From JAWUVP01 sp034112285 (GTDB lineage Bacteria; Pseudomonadota; Gammaproteobacteria; JABDGN01), in contig JAWUVP010000054.1 in the NCBI GenBank assembly GCA_034112285.1, positions 1 to 11,767 on the forward strand: a stretch of DNA of 11,767 nt, written 5' to 3'. The notes under the pieces are model-generated. The model saw only the letters and a program-made list of their open reading frames with translations, had not been told where the DNA came from and did no database searches. The translations under genes were made by a program, and so were the position numbers. Of this stretch, positions 1 to 6,922 are shown piece by piece. Position 1 is the stretch's first letter; each line of letters opens with the position of its first letter.

Positions 1-166
1 TCCTACTGAGGTGAATTGTGAGCTATGTATTGTTAATAAGGTTGATACGCAAATGATGGCATGTTCGCACCAATTCGCTTGTGATTCGTGCTTGAAAAAA
101 TTACCTCATATTCAATGCCCACAGTGTCTACCTAACAGACACAGCTTTAGCGATCATAATTTATAA
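1..166 (+). CDS. C-terminal end of a RING-finger protein (5' end outside window)
   Basis: The reading frame is open from base 2 and ends at TAA 164-166, so only the last 54 residues are visible. They form a complete C3HC4-type RING pattern: CELC, 11 residues, C-S-H, 3 residues, CDSC, 8 residues, CPQC, followed by 10 polar residues. RING fingers bind two zinc ions in a cross-brace and usually recruit an E2 ubiquitin-conjugating enzyme. Bacteria have no ubiquitin system, so such domains normally belong to proteins injected into eukaryotic cells; that role is inference here. The cysteine/histidine spacing matches the RING at the end of the protein encoded at 9242-11218, apart from a shorter gap before the last pair, so the two may be related. 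What lies upstream in the protein cannot be seen. A single zinc-ribbon-like fold is less likely because all eight ligands are present in RING order. Confidence 0.7.
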   Translation, partial: PTEVNCELCIVNKVDTQMMACSHQFACDSCLKKLPHIQCPQCLPNRHSFSDHNL

Positions 167-186
167 GATTAACGGGTGTTTTTTGT

Positions 187-241
187 GGCGGGGGGTCAGA
201 TCTTGAAATCTGACATCAACCCGCTCACGCCAATATTTTTT
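187..241 (+). terminator. Hairpin plus T-run after the RING gene; possibly a REP-like palindrome
   Basis: A 7-bp perfect stem, GTCAGAT (195-201) with ATCTGAC (208-214), has a 6-nt loop. It can be extended by GGG (192-194) with CCC (220-222) and TGGCG (187-191) with CGCCA (228-232), leaving an internal bulge. ATATTTTTT follows at once on the plus strand (233-241), as expected for a Rho-independent terminator of the upstream RING gene. The T-run overlaps the ahpD stop codon. The core resembles GGGGTCAGA-type palindromes found as REP elements in some gammaproteobacteria, so a mobile-repeat origin is an alternative. Confidence 0.5.
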
Positions 242-749
242 ACAACACCGCTGCCACACTATTTAACACCGCAGCAATACGCACTGCTTGTTGTATCGCA
301 ATATTATTTACACCGGCTTTTTCTAGTGCATAAACATGCGCATCAATACACATTCCACAGCCATTTAATGCTGAAACCGCTAGGCTCGCCAGTTCAAAAT
401 CAACCGCATCAATCCCCGGCTTGCCAATCGCGTTCATGCGCAATTTAGCGGGTAAGGTTTGGTATTCTGGTTTGGAAACTAAATGCACAAAACGGTAGTA
501 AATATTATTCATCGCCATTAAAGCTGCGGCTGTGCGGGCGCCTTCGAGTAAAGCATCGTCTATTTCAGGGCTAAACTCATTATGTAAGGCGTCAAGCAGG
601 CTAGGGTTTTTCAAGCTGTAGGCGCAGGCTAAATTCACCACCGCTAATTGTGAGCGGGTTAGCTCACCCGGCTCACTGAGCACATTGATATTTAAGCGTA
701 CGTCTTTCAAGAAACCAGGGATTTCATCTTTTAATTGTTGCAAATCCAT
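240..749 (-). CDS. ahpD: AhpD, alkylhydroperoxidase / AhpC reductase (carboxymuconolactone decarboxylase fold)
   Basis: This 169-residue all-helical protein of the AhpD family has the active-site pair C131-G-M-C134 in SALNGCGMCIDAH, the following H138, and a glutamate at E119. These correspond, one residue offset, to Glu118, Cys130, Cys133 and His137 of Mycobacterium tuberculosis AhpD. The CxxC pair passes electrons to oxidised AhpC and has weak peroxidase activity of its own, acting in the cytoplasm. The gene lies 1 bp downstream of the ahpC stop codon in the same orientation. Its start at 747-749 is preceded by AAGGAG at 755-760, inside the end of ahpC, so translational coupling is likely. 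Length and catalytic residues are normal, so it should be functional. It ends convergently with the RING gene. Confidence 0.93.
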   Translation of the reverse strand: MDLQQLKDEIPGFLKDVRLNINVLSEPGELTRSQLAVVNLACAYSLKNPSLLDALHNEFSPEIDDALLEGARTAAALMAMNNIYYRFVHLVSKPEYQTLPAKLRMNAIGKPGIDAVDFELASLAVSALNGCGMCIDAHVYALEKAGVNNIAIQQAVRIAAVLNSVAAVL

Positions 750-750
750 A

Positions 751-1296
751 TCACTCTCCTTGCAGGTCTAAAGTGTCTTGACCAGGCTGCCAATTACAAG
801 GACACAATTCATCGGTTTGTAAAGCATCTAACACCCGTAACACTTCTGCTGGGTTACGGCCAACATTCATGTCGGTCACCATCGCAAAGCGAATAATACC
901 TTCAGGGTCAATAATAAAAGTAGCACGTTGCGCAACGCCTTCGTTAGGATCTAGAATGCCTAATTCGGTTGATAATTCACGTTTAACATCGGCCAACATG
1001 GGAAAAGGTAAACTGCCTAATTCGGCTTTTTCTTTGCGCCAGGCCAAATGCACAAATTCTGAATCAATGCTTGCGCCCAGAAGCTGCGTATCACGATCGG
1101 TAAATTCGTTGTTTAAACGTCCAAATTCCGCAATTTCGGTGGGGCATACAAAGGTGAAATCTTTTGGCCAAAAGAATAGGACCAGCCATTTGTCGGCATA
1201 GGTTTTATTGTTTATTTCTTTAAATGCGGTTTGCAAATCATTGCTAACGACGCCGGTTAAGTTAAAGCTTGGGCATAAATCGCCTACTGTTTTCAT
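751..1296 (-). CDS. ahpC: AhpC, alkyl hydroperoxide reductase (2-Cys peroxiredoxin)
   Basis: This 181-residue peroxiredoxin of the AhpC/Prx1 class reduces hydrogen peroxide, organic peroxides and probably peroxynitrite. The peroxidatic cysteine is C51 in FFWPKDFTFVCPTEIAEF. The C-terminus carries two cysteines, C165 and C167, in DELCPCNW. This three-cysteine layout is like M. tuberculosis AhpC, which is reduced by AhpD rather than by AhpF, and ahpD follows immediately. The start ATG at 1294-1296 has an AGGA ribosome site in CAGGAATTAACC before it. Upstream lie a TATACT -10 box (1328-1333) and a 37-bp OxyR-like operator (1357-1393), so peroxide induction is likely. Nothing in the sequence suggests damage. 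Confidence 0.95.
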   Translation of the reverse strand: MKTVGDLCPSFNLTGVVSNDLQTAFKEINNKTYADKWLVLFFWPKDFTFVCPTEIAEFGRLNNEFTDRDTQLLGASIDSEFVHLAWRKEKAELGSLPFPMLADVKRELSTELGILDPNEGVAQRATFIIDPEGIIRFAMVTDMNVGRNPAEVLRVLDALQTDELCPCNWQPGQDTLDLQGE

Positions 1297-1327
1297 GGTT
1301 AATTCCTGGGTTGTTGTTGAGTCAAGG

Positions 1328-1333
1328 AGTATA
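1328..1333 (-). promoter_or_regulatory. Probable -10 box of the ahpCD promoter
   Basis: On the minus strand this reads TATACT, 5 of 6 matches to the sigma-70 -10 consensus. It would start transcription near 1321, about 25 nt before the ahpC ATG. No good -35 hexamer lies at 1351-1356. That fits a promoter dependent on an activator bound just upstream. Confidence 0.5.
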
Positions 1334-1356
1334 GGCGAGTGGTAAACTTTGCGATA

Positions 1357-1393
1357 ATTGTATTAATTTACCGTGATGATTGAAAAAATTTAT
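1357..1393 (-). promoter_or_regulatory. OxyR-type operator upstream of ahpC
   Basis: On the minus strand the site reads ATAA-AT-N5-CAAT, then 7 bases, then GTAA-AT-N5-CAAT. This is the 37-bp architecture of the E. coli OxyR site (ATAGnt-N5-CTAT, N7, repeat), with 11 of the 16 core bases matching by eye. The two halves are also a direct repeat, TTTAYCGTGAT on the plus strand at 1367-1377 and 1389-1399, exactly 22 bp apart (two helical turns). The site abuts the -35 position of the proposed ahpC promoter, the usual place for a LysR-family activator. Identification as OxyR is inference from layout and from the gene controlled. Confidence 0.5.
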
Positions 1394-1425
1394 CGTGATC
1401 TGACGAATAAAGATGCGCACTCCGC

Positions 1426-1533
1426 TATAGTGAGGAGCGCGGTGACTTGGAAGCCTAATAAGCCCCTTCCAAAACCCGGTGGCTTTTGCTAGACTGCTAA
1501 GTCACTAATTTGCTCGTCAGTAAGGATATTGTC
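1426..1533 (+). promoter_or_regulatory. Putative promoter and structured 5' leader of the four-gene operon
   Basis: TATAGT at 1426-1431 is a possible -10 box without a convincing -35, which would start RNA near 1438. The predicted leader then opens with paired segments. GTGAC (1442-1446) pairs with GTCAC (1501-1505), enclosing the 7-bp perfect hairpin TTGGAAG (1447-1453) with CTTCCAA (1466-1472). A competing pairing is AAGCC (1451-1455) with GGCTT (1481-1485). No known riboswitch class is recognised. The ligase ribosome site AAGGA (1522-1526) lies outside the stem. Confidence 0.3.
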
Positions 1534-2898
1534 ATGTCGCAAACCCCACTTTTTTCATCTGCAGATGAAGCCATTCACTATATCAAACAACATAAAATAA
1601 AATACCTGAAAATAGGCCTGTTTGATCTCAATGGCGTGTTGCGCGGCAAAACCATTTCGCAACAAAAATTTTTAAGCTTGCTAAATAAAGGTGGCTGTTT
1701 TTACGACGGCATACTCGGTGGCGATCTTAACGACGAACTCACCGACAATTCCATTTTTACCGGCGCGCACACCGGCTACCCCGATGCAAAAATCGAGGTC
1801 ATTGCACAAAGTGGCCGCAAGATTCCTTGGGAAGAAAAAAGCTTGTTTTTCTTATGCCAATATCAAGCCGAACACAACACGCTTTGCGGGCGCAGCCTTT
1901 ATCAAGCAGCCATCAACAAAGCAGCCGAAATGGGCTTTACCGTTTACTCTGGCACAGAATATGAATTTACTGTGTTAGCCGAAACCGATGCCAGCGTGCG
2001 TGAATCACACTACCATAATTTGCAACCATTTACCTTGGGTAATTTTGGTTACTCAATACAACGCAGCACAGTGCAAAATGATTTGTACCAAGAATTACTC
2101 TACATGTGTGAAGCTATGCACATGCCGTTAGAATGTTTGCACACGGAAATTGGCCCCGGCATGTTAGAGGCGGCTTTAAAAATGTCGCATGGTGTTGAAT
2201 CGTCCGACCAGGCCAGCTTATTTAAAGCCTTTTGCAAAAGTTTAATGGAGCGTCACGGCTTGCTGGCCACCTTCATGGCCAAATGGCGGGAAGATGTACA
2301 AGGCCATGGCATGCATGTGCATCTGTCGATACTCGATAGCGCAGGTAAAAATATTTTTTACGATGCAAAAAATTCACACCACATGAGTCAAACTATGCAA
2401 CACTTTGTTGCCGGTCAACAGTTATTAATGCCTGAATTATTAGTGCTTTGTGCCCCGACCATTAATTCCTACGCACGCTATGTGCCAGGCTGCTGGGCGC
2501 CCACAGAAGCAACATGGGGCGTTAATAACCGCGCCGTGAGCTTGCGCGTAATAACCGGAAACGAGCAAAACCAGCGCGTTGAATATAGAATTCCTGGCGC
2601 CGATTGTAACCCTTACTTGGCTCACACCGCCGCCCTCGCTTCGGGTTTATATGGTATAGAAAACAAACTCACCCTCGGTGCAGCTTTTGATCCTGCCAAC
2701 CCCAAAGACAATCAAGCACACCCCTTACCCAAAAGCTTAGAGGCCGCTACAAAATTATTTTCCCAATCAGATATAGCCAAAGCACTATTGGGCGAAGCTT
2801 TTGTAGCCGACTACGCTGCCGCCAGAGATTGGGAAGTGCGCCAATATCAAAAATCCGTAACCGATTGGCAATTAGCTCGCTACTTAGAAACGGTATAA
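1534..2898 (+). CDS. Glutamine-synthetase-family gamma-glutamyl-amine ligase
   Basis: This 454-residue GS-fold enzyme resembles gamma-glutamylpolyamine and gamma-glutamylethanolamide ligases (PuuA/GlnA3/GlnA4 type) more than housekeeping GlnA. Such enzymes use ATP to join the gamma-carboxyl of glutamate to an amine. Visible motifs are E142 and E144 in EYEF, E205 and E212 in HTEIGPGMLEAAL, H261/H263 in GHGMHVHLS, N311-S-Y-A-R, N331-N-R and R349-V-E-Y-R-I-P-G. The set of metal, ATP and glutamate ligands therefore looks complete. The ATG at 1534 is chosen because AAGGA lies 7 nt upstream; the frame is open back to a TTG at 1510 with no ribosome site. It is first in an operon with aldehyde and alcohol dehydrogenases and an M81 hydrolase, pointing to amine catabolism rather than nitrogen assimilation. 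The amine is unknown; an amino alcohol is the best fit. Confidence 0.88.
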   Translation: MSQTPLFSSADEAIHYIKQHKIKYLKIGLFDLNGVLRGKTISQQKFLSLLNKGGCFYDGILGGDLNDELTDNSIFTGAHTGYPDAKIEVIAQSGRKIPWEEKSLFFLCQYQAEHNTLCGRSLYQAAINKAAEMGFTVYSGTEYEFTVLAETDASVRESHYHNLQPFTLGNFGYSIQRSTVQNDLYQELLYMCEAMHMPLECLHTEIGPGMLEAALKMSHGVESSDQASLFKAFCKSLMERHGLLATFMAKWREDVQGHGMHVHLSILDSAGKNIFYDAKNSHHMSQTMQHFVAGQQLLMPELLVLCAPTINSYARYVPGCWAPTEATWGVNNRAVSLRVITGNEQNQRVEYRIPGADCNPYLAHTAALASGLYGIENKLTLGAAFDPANPKDNQAHPLPKSLEAATKLFSQSDIAKALLGEAFVADYAAARDWEVRQYQKSVTDWQLARYLETV

Positions 2899-2921
2899 TA
2901 CAAATGCTTAAGGATAATCAA

Positions 2922-4304
2922 ATGCTAAAAACCCTATCCCCAATAGACGACAGTGTTATTTTTGAAAGTGCCTATGCTAGCGATTCAAACGTACAGCGTA
3001 CGGTTGAGCTTGCCAACAAGGCGCAAAAAAAATGGCAACAAACCCCGGTGAGCGAACGCGCCGCCCTGTGTCGCAAAGCACTCAGCTATTTTAGTGAACA
3101 CCAAGCAGACATTGGGTTAGAAATTACCGAGCAAATGGGCCGCCCTATTAGCCAAACCTCTGGTGAAATAGAGGGCTTGCTTGAACGCGCCAATCATATG
3201 ATAGACATTGGCGAGCAAGCTTTAGCCGACATCACCTTGCCCGAAAAAGAAAACTTCACCCGCAAAATTTGTCGTGAACCTTGGGGCACAGTGTTGGTGG
3301 TGGCGCCCTGGAATTATCCTTATTTAACCACGGTTAATGCGGTTATTCCTGCCATTATGGCGGGTAATAGTGTAATTTTAAAACCCTCATCACAAACCCC
3401 GCTTACCGCACAACGTTTTTATGCGGCCTTTCAACACGCCGGCTTGCCAGAACATGTGTTTCAATATTTATTTTTAGATCACGCACAAACCGAAAAGCTA
3501 GTGGCCCACCCCGCCATCCATTACGTTGCTTTCACCGGCTCGGTGGCCGGTGGGCACCGCATAGCGCAAGCGGCAAACGCACAATTTAAAGGTGTTGGCT
3601 TAGAGTTAGGCGGCAAAGATCCTGCCTATGTTTGCGCCGATGCTACGCTTAGCGCCACAGTAGAAAATTTAGTGGATGGCGCTTTTTTTAATTCTGGACA
3701 ATCGTGTTGTGGCGTTGAACGCATCTACGTGGCCGAAACACTATTCGATGACTTTGTGGCGCAGTACGCCGCCTTAGTGAAGCAATATAAATTAGGTAAC
3801 CCATTAGAGCCGGGCACCAATCTTGGCCCCGTGGTGCGCACCAGCGCCGCCGATTTTATTCGTGACCAAGTGAGTGAAGCCGTTAAACAAAATGCTAGCG
3901 CACTAATTAATGCCAACGACTTTAACACCGAGCTGGGCGCAAACTATTTAGCCCCTCAAGTTTTGATTAACGTTGACCATAGCATGCGCGTCATGAGCGA
4001 AGAAACTTTTGGCCCGGTGGTGGGCATTATGCCGGTAAAAAATGATGCGCAAGCCATAGCACTCATGAACGATAGCCCCTATGGCTTAACCGCCTCCATT
4101 TGGACCAACGATGAACAGCATGCATTGAACTTAGGCCCACAAATTGAAACCGGCACTTGGTTTATGAATCGTTGTGACGTGTTAGACCCGGCCTTAGCGT
4201 GGACAGGCGTAAAAAACACGGGACGCGGTGTCACCTTATCGAGCTTGGGTTATGAGCACTTAACCCGGCCTAAATCTTATCATTTAAGGAAAAAATTAGC
4301 ATGA
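2922..4304 (+). CDS. NAD(P)-dependent aldehyde dehydrogenase
   Basis: This 460-residue ALDH-superfamily enzyme oxidises an aldehyde to a carboxylate. Visible are the oxyanion asparagine N131 in APWNYP, K154 in VILKPS, the nucleotide-binding turn FTGSVAGG (204-211), the general base E228 in LELGGKDP, the catalytic cysteine C262 in NSGQSCC, and EETFGPV (360-366). The ATG at 2922 is preferred because AAGGA lies 7 nt before it; an in-frame ATG at 2904 lacks a comparable site. Length is slightly short but normal for the shorter ALDH classes. It starts 23 bp after the ligase and ends in an ATGA overlap with the alcohol dehydrogenase. In context it should oxidise the aldehyde made by that enzyme, probably still linked to glutamate; this substrate is inferred. 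Confidence 0.9.
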   Translation: MLKTLSPIDDSVIFESAYASDSNVQRTVELANKAQKKWQQTPVSERAALCRKALSYFSEHQADIGLEITEQMGRPISQTSGEIEGLLERANHMIDIGEQALADITLPEKENFTRKICREPWGTVLVVAPWNYPYLTTVNAVIPAIMAGNSVILKPSSQTPLTAQRFYAAFQHAGLPEHVFQYLFLDHAQTEKLVAHPAIHYVAFTGSVAGGHRIAQAANAQFKGVGLELGGKDPAYVCADATLSATVENLVDGAFFNSGQSCCGVERIYVAETLFDDFVAQYAALVKQYKLGNPLEPGTNLGPVVRTSAADFIRDQVSEAVKQNASALINANDFNTELGANYLAPQVLINVDHSMRVMSEETFGPVVGIMPVKNDAQAIALMNDSPYGLTASIWTNDEQHALNLGPQIETGTWFMNRCDVLDPALAWTGVKNTGRGVTLSSLGYEHLTRPKSYHLRKKLA

Positions 4305-5467
4305 ACCAAGACTTTACTAGCAACTGGAATTACCCCACCCGCATTTGGTTTGGGCTTGATCGTTTAAACAACTTACCAGAAGCGTGCAAAGAATTTTCGA
4401 TGAAAAACCCATTACTCATAACCGATCCGGGTTTAGCCAAATTAGACATTATTCAGCGAGCCTTAATTATAAATCAAAAAGCAGGCCTCCATACCGGTAT
4501 TTTTACCGATATAAAACCCAACCCAGTTGCCGATAATATTAGCGCAGGTATAAAAGCCTTTAAAAAAGGTGAACACGATGGCGTCATCGCCATTGGTGGT
4601 GGCAGCGCCCTAGACAGCGCAAAAACCATTGCCTTAACCGCCATGCAAGAAGGCAGCCTTTGGGATTATGAAGATGAAGGTGATAACTTCAAACGCATTA
4701 ACACCGATAACATTGTGCCGTTAATTGCCGTGCCCACCACCGCCGGCACAGGCTCTGAGGTCGGTCGCGCAGCGGTCATTATTGATGAAACACGCCATCA
4801 AAAACGCTTTATTTTTCACCCCGAAATGATTCCTAACTTAGTGATTGCCGACCCCAAGCTCACCGCCAGCCTACCCGCCTTTTTAACCGCGGCCACCGGC
4901 ATGGACGCGTTGGCACATAATTTAGAGGCATTTTGTGCGCCTGGTTTTCACCCCATGGCCGATGGCATTGCCTTAGAAGGTTTGCGCTTAATTAAAGAAA
5001 ATTTATTACTCGCCTATCAAGATGGCCAAAACTTAACCGCACGCGCCAACTTAATGGCGGCCTCCATCATGGGTGGTGCTGCATTTCAAAAAGGCTTAGG
5101 GGCGGTGCATTCATTGTCACACCCTGTGGGCGCCATTTATGATCACCACCATGGTTTGTTAAATGCGGTGTTCATGCCTTATGTGTTGCGTTTCAATCAG
5201 CCTGAAATAGAGTCAAAAATGCAAACCTTGTGTCAGCATTTAGATTTACCCACGGCCTCAACCGATGCGGTAATCAATTGGATCTTAGAATTATCAACCG
5301 CAATGCAAATTCCCACAAAACTTTCTGCCTTAGATGTTGATAACTTGCACCTAGAAAACATTGTTGAGCAAGCCATGGCCGACCCTTCTACTGGCGGTAA
5401 CCCACGCAGCCTAACCACCGAAGATTTTACCGATATTTTCAACAACGCGCTTAAGGGCACTCTATGA
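4301..5467 (+). CDS. Iron-type (group III) alcohol dehydrogenase
   Basis: This 388-residue member of the iron-containing alcohol dehydrogenase family interconverts an alcohol and an aldehyde using NAD(P). The N-terminal domain has the GGGS dinucleotide loop (99-102) and PTTAGTGSE (145-153). The metal ligands are all present with FucO-like spacing: D202 and H206 in ATGMDALAH, H270 in GAVHSLSHP, and H284 in DHHHG; H274 is the additional conserved histidine. The start ATG overlaps the ALDH stop as ATGA, with AAGGA 10 nt upstream, and the stop overlaps the next ATG the same way, so translation is coupled. Its presence sets this operon apart from the putrescine Puu pathway, which uses a flavin amine oxidase at this stage, and implies that the substrate carries a hydroxyl group. 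Confidence 0.92.
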   Translation: MNQDFTSNWNYPTRIWFGLDRLNNLPEACKEFSMKNPLLITDPGLAKLDIIQRALIINQKAGLHTGIFTDIKPNPVADNISAGIKAFKKGEHDGVIAIGGGSALDSAKTIALTAMQEGSLWDYEDEGDNFKRINTDNIVPLIAVPTTAGTGSEVGRAAVIIDETRHQKRFIFHPEMIPNLVIADPKLTASLPAFLTAATGMDALAHNLEAFCAPGFHPMADGIALEGLRLIKENLLLAYQDGQNLTARANLMAASIMGGAAFQKGLGAVHSLSHPVGAIYDHHHGLLNAVFMPYVLRFNQPEIESKMQTLCQHLDLPTASTDAVINWILELSTAMQIPTKLSALDVDNLHLENIVEQAMADPSTGGNPRSLTTEDFTDIFNNALKGTL

Positions 5468-6891
5468 AACGTGTAGCCATGGCAGGTTTACACCATGAAA
5501 CCAATACGTTTGCCAAGGCGCCCACCACGTTAAATGATTTCATCACCGCCGACCATTGGCCTGGCCTAACCCGCGGTGACGCTTTTTTTACCGCCTTTGC
5601 ACAAGGCAACATGCCCAGCAGTGGCTTTATACAAGCCATACAAGGGGTAGAACTCGTGCCGCTTACTTGGGCCAATGCGCAGCCTTCAGGCTATGTTACG
5701 CGTGAGGCTTATGAAACATTAGTTAATTATATTTTAGATGACTTACAACACTGCGGTGAGATAGATGCCTTGTATTTAGATTTACATGGCGCCATGGTCT
5801 GCGAACATCTAGATGATGGCGAAGGCGAATTACTACAACGCATTCGCAATCAAGTTGGGCCAACGTTGCCCATTGTTGTTTCACACGACTTGCATGCCAA
5901 CGTCAGTGAGCGCACTTTTTTATTAAGCGATATTACTGTGTCATATCGCACCTACCCGCATGTTGATATGGCGCTAACTGGCAAGCGTGCAGCAAAAGCA
6001 CTGTTGCCATTATTAGCCACAGATAAAAAACCGGCCAAAGCGCTACAACGTTTACCCTTTTTAATTCCACTCACCGCGCAATGCACCCTCACCATGCCTT
6101 GCTTAGATATTTACACACAACTTGCACAGTTAGAATCTAGCCATGACGTATTATTGTCATTTAACCCTTGTTTTCCCACTTCAGACACCGCTTACACCAG
6201 CCCTACCGTGTTGGGTTATGGTGCCGATGCCACGCTGGCAGTACAACAGTTGACCCATTTTATTGAGCAGCAACAAGCAAATTTTGCCACACAGCTTTAT
6301 AGCGAACAGCAAGCCGTTGATTATTTTAAAGCGCAGCATCAACTGGGTAACACGTTTATTTTTGCCGACACGCAAGACAATTCTGGCTGTGGCGGCACCG
6401 CCAACACCATGGGCATTTTTAATTGCCTGCTCGCCAATAACATTCAAAATGCAGCAGTCGCCATTATTTGTGACCCACAAGCCGTGGTCATAGCTGCGCA
6501 ACATAACATAGAAGATTGCTTTGAATTAACGCTTGGCGATGCCTTTACTGGCAGGGTAACCTTAAAAAGGTTAACCGATGGCCAATTTGTGGGAACCGGA
6601 GATTTTTATAAAGACTTTCACATCAACTTAGGGCCTATGGCTTTATTAGAATATCGCGGCATTAGCTTGCTAGTCTCCAGCAAAAAAATGCAGGCGGCAG
6701 ACCAAGCCGTATTTCGTCACTTAGGTTTAGAGGCCAATGCATTTGATTTGTTAGTACTAAAAAGTAGCGTGCATTTTCGAGCTGATTTTAGCGCTTTAGC
6801 GCAAGAAATTATCATTGTAGAATCGCCCGGAGAAAACGTCGCCGATTTAAATAAATTAACTTACACCAAATGTTTATTAAAAAAAATGTAG
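5464..6891 (+). CDS. M81-family metallohydrolase (MlrC-like)
   Basis: This 475-residue protein has the MlrC N-terminal domain (DUF1485) and MlrC C-terminal domain. Visible landmarks are GLHHETNTFA (8-17), LHGAM (107-111), DLHANVS (142-148) and YRTYPHVDM (161-169), which contain the likely zinc-binding His and Asp residues. Further on are the glycine-rich loop DNSGCGGTANT (305-315) and the C-terminal KSSVHFRADF (433-442). The family is named after MlrC, a zinc peptidase acting late in microcystin breakdown; most members are uncharacterised amide hydrolases. The start overlaps the alcohol dehydrogenase stop as ATGA with AAGGG 6 nt upstream. As the last gene of a gamma-glutamyl ligase operon it is a good candidate for cleaving the final gamma-glutamyl amide. 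That role is inference. The glycine-rich loop departs from the usual DNPGGG form. Confidence 0.85.
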   Translation: MKRVAMAGLHHETNTFAKAPTTLNDFITADHWPGLTRGDAFFTAFAQGNMPSSGFIQAIQGVELVPLTWANAQPSGYVTREAYETLVNYILDDLQHCGEIDALYLDLHGAMVCEHLDDGEGELLQRIRNQVGPTLPIVVSHDLHANVSERTFLLSDITVSYRTYPHVDMALTGKRAAKALLPLLATDKKPAKALQRLPFLIPLTAQCTLTMPCLDIYTQLAQLESSHDVLLSFNPCFPTSDTAYTSPTVLGYGADATLAVQQLTHFIEQQQANFATQLYSEQQAVDYFKAQHQLGNTFIFADTQDNSGCGGTANTMGIFNCLLANNIQNAAVAIICDPQAVVIAAQHNIEDCFELTLGDAFTGRVTLKRLTDGQFVGTGDFYKDFHINLGPMALLEYRGISLLVSSKKMQAADQAVFRHLGLEANAFDLLVLKSSVHFRADFSALAQEIIIVESPGENVADLNKLTYTKCLLKKM

Positions 6892-6922
6892 CAACTTAGC
6901 CCTACCATACTGACTCTACAAG

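Noticed and set aside
176..448. 90-codon plus-strand frame
   Set aside because: It is antisense to ahpD, whose product is clearly recognised, and has no ribosome site or family signature.
1480..1498. Sigma-54 type promoter (GGTGGC...TGCT)
   Set aside because: The GG and GC elements are 15 bp apart instead of the required 12.
1510..1533. TTG start eight codons upstream for the ligase
   Set aside because: No ribosome site precedes it, while ATG 1534 has AAGGA at 7 nt and gives the usual N-terminus.
2829..2921. N-terminal extension of the aldehyde dehydrogenase into the ligase gene
   Set aside because: It would start at TTG without a ribosome site and adds residues unlike the family; ATG 2922 has a proper site.
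1534..6891. Operon as the putrescine Puu pathway (PuuA-PuuC-PuuD)
   Set aside because: The flavin amine oxidase PuuB and the class I amidotransferase hydrolase PuuD are missing. An alcohol dehydrogenase and an M81 hydrolase stand in their places.
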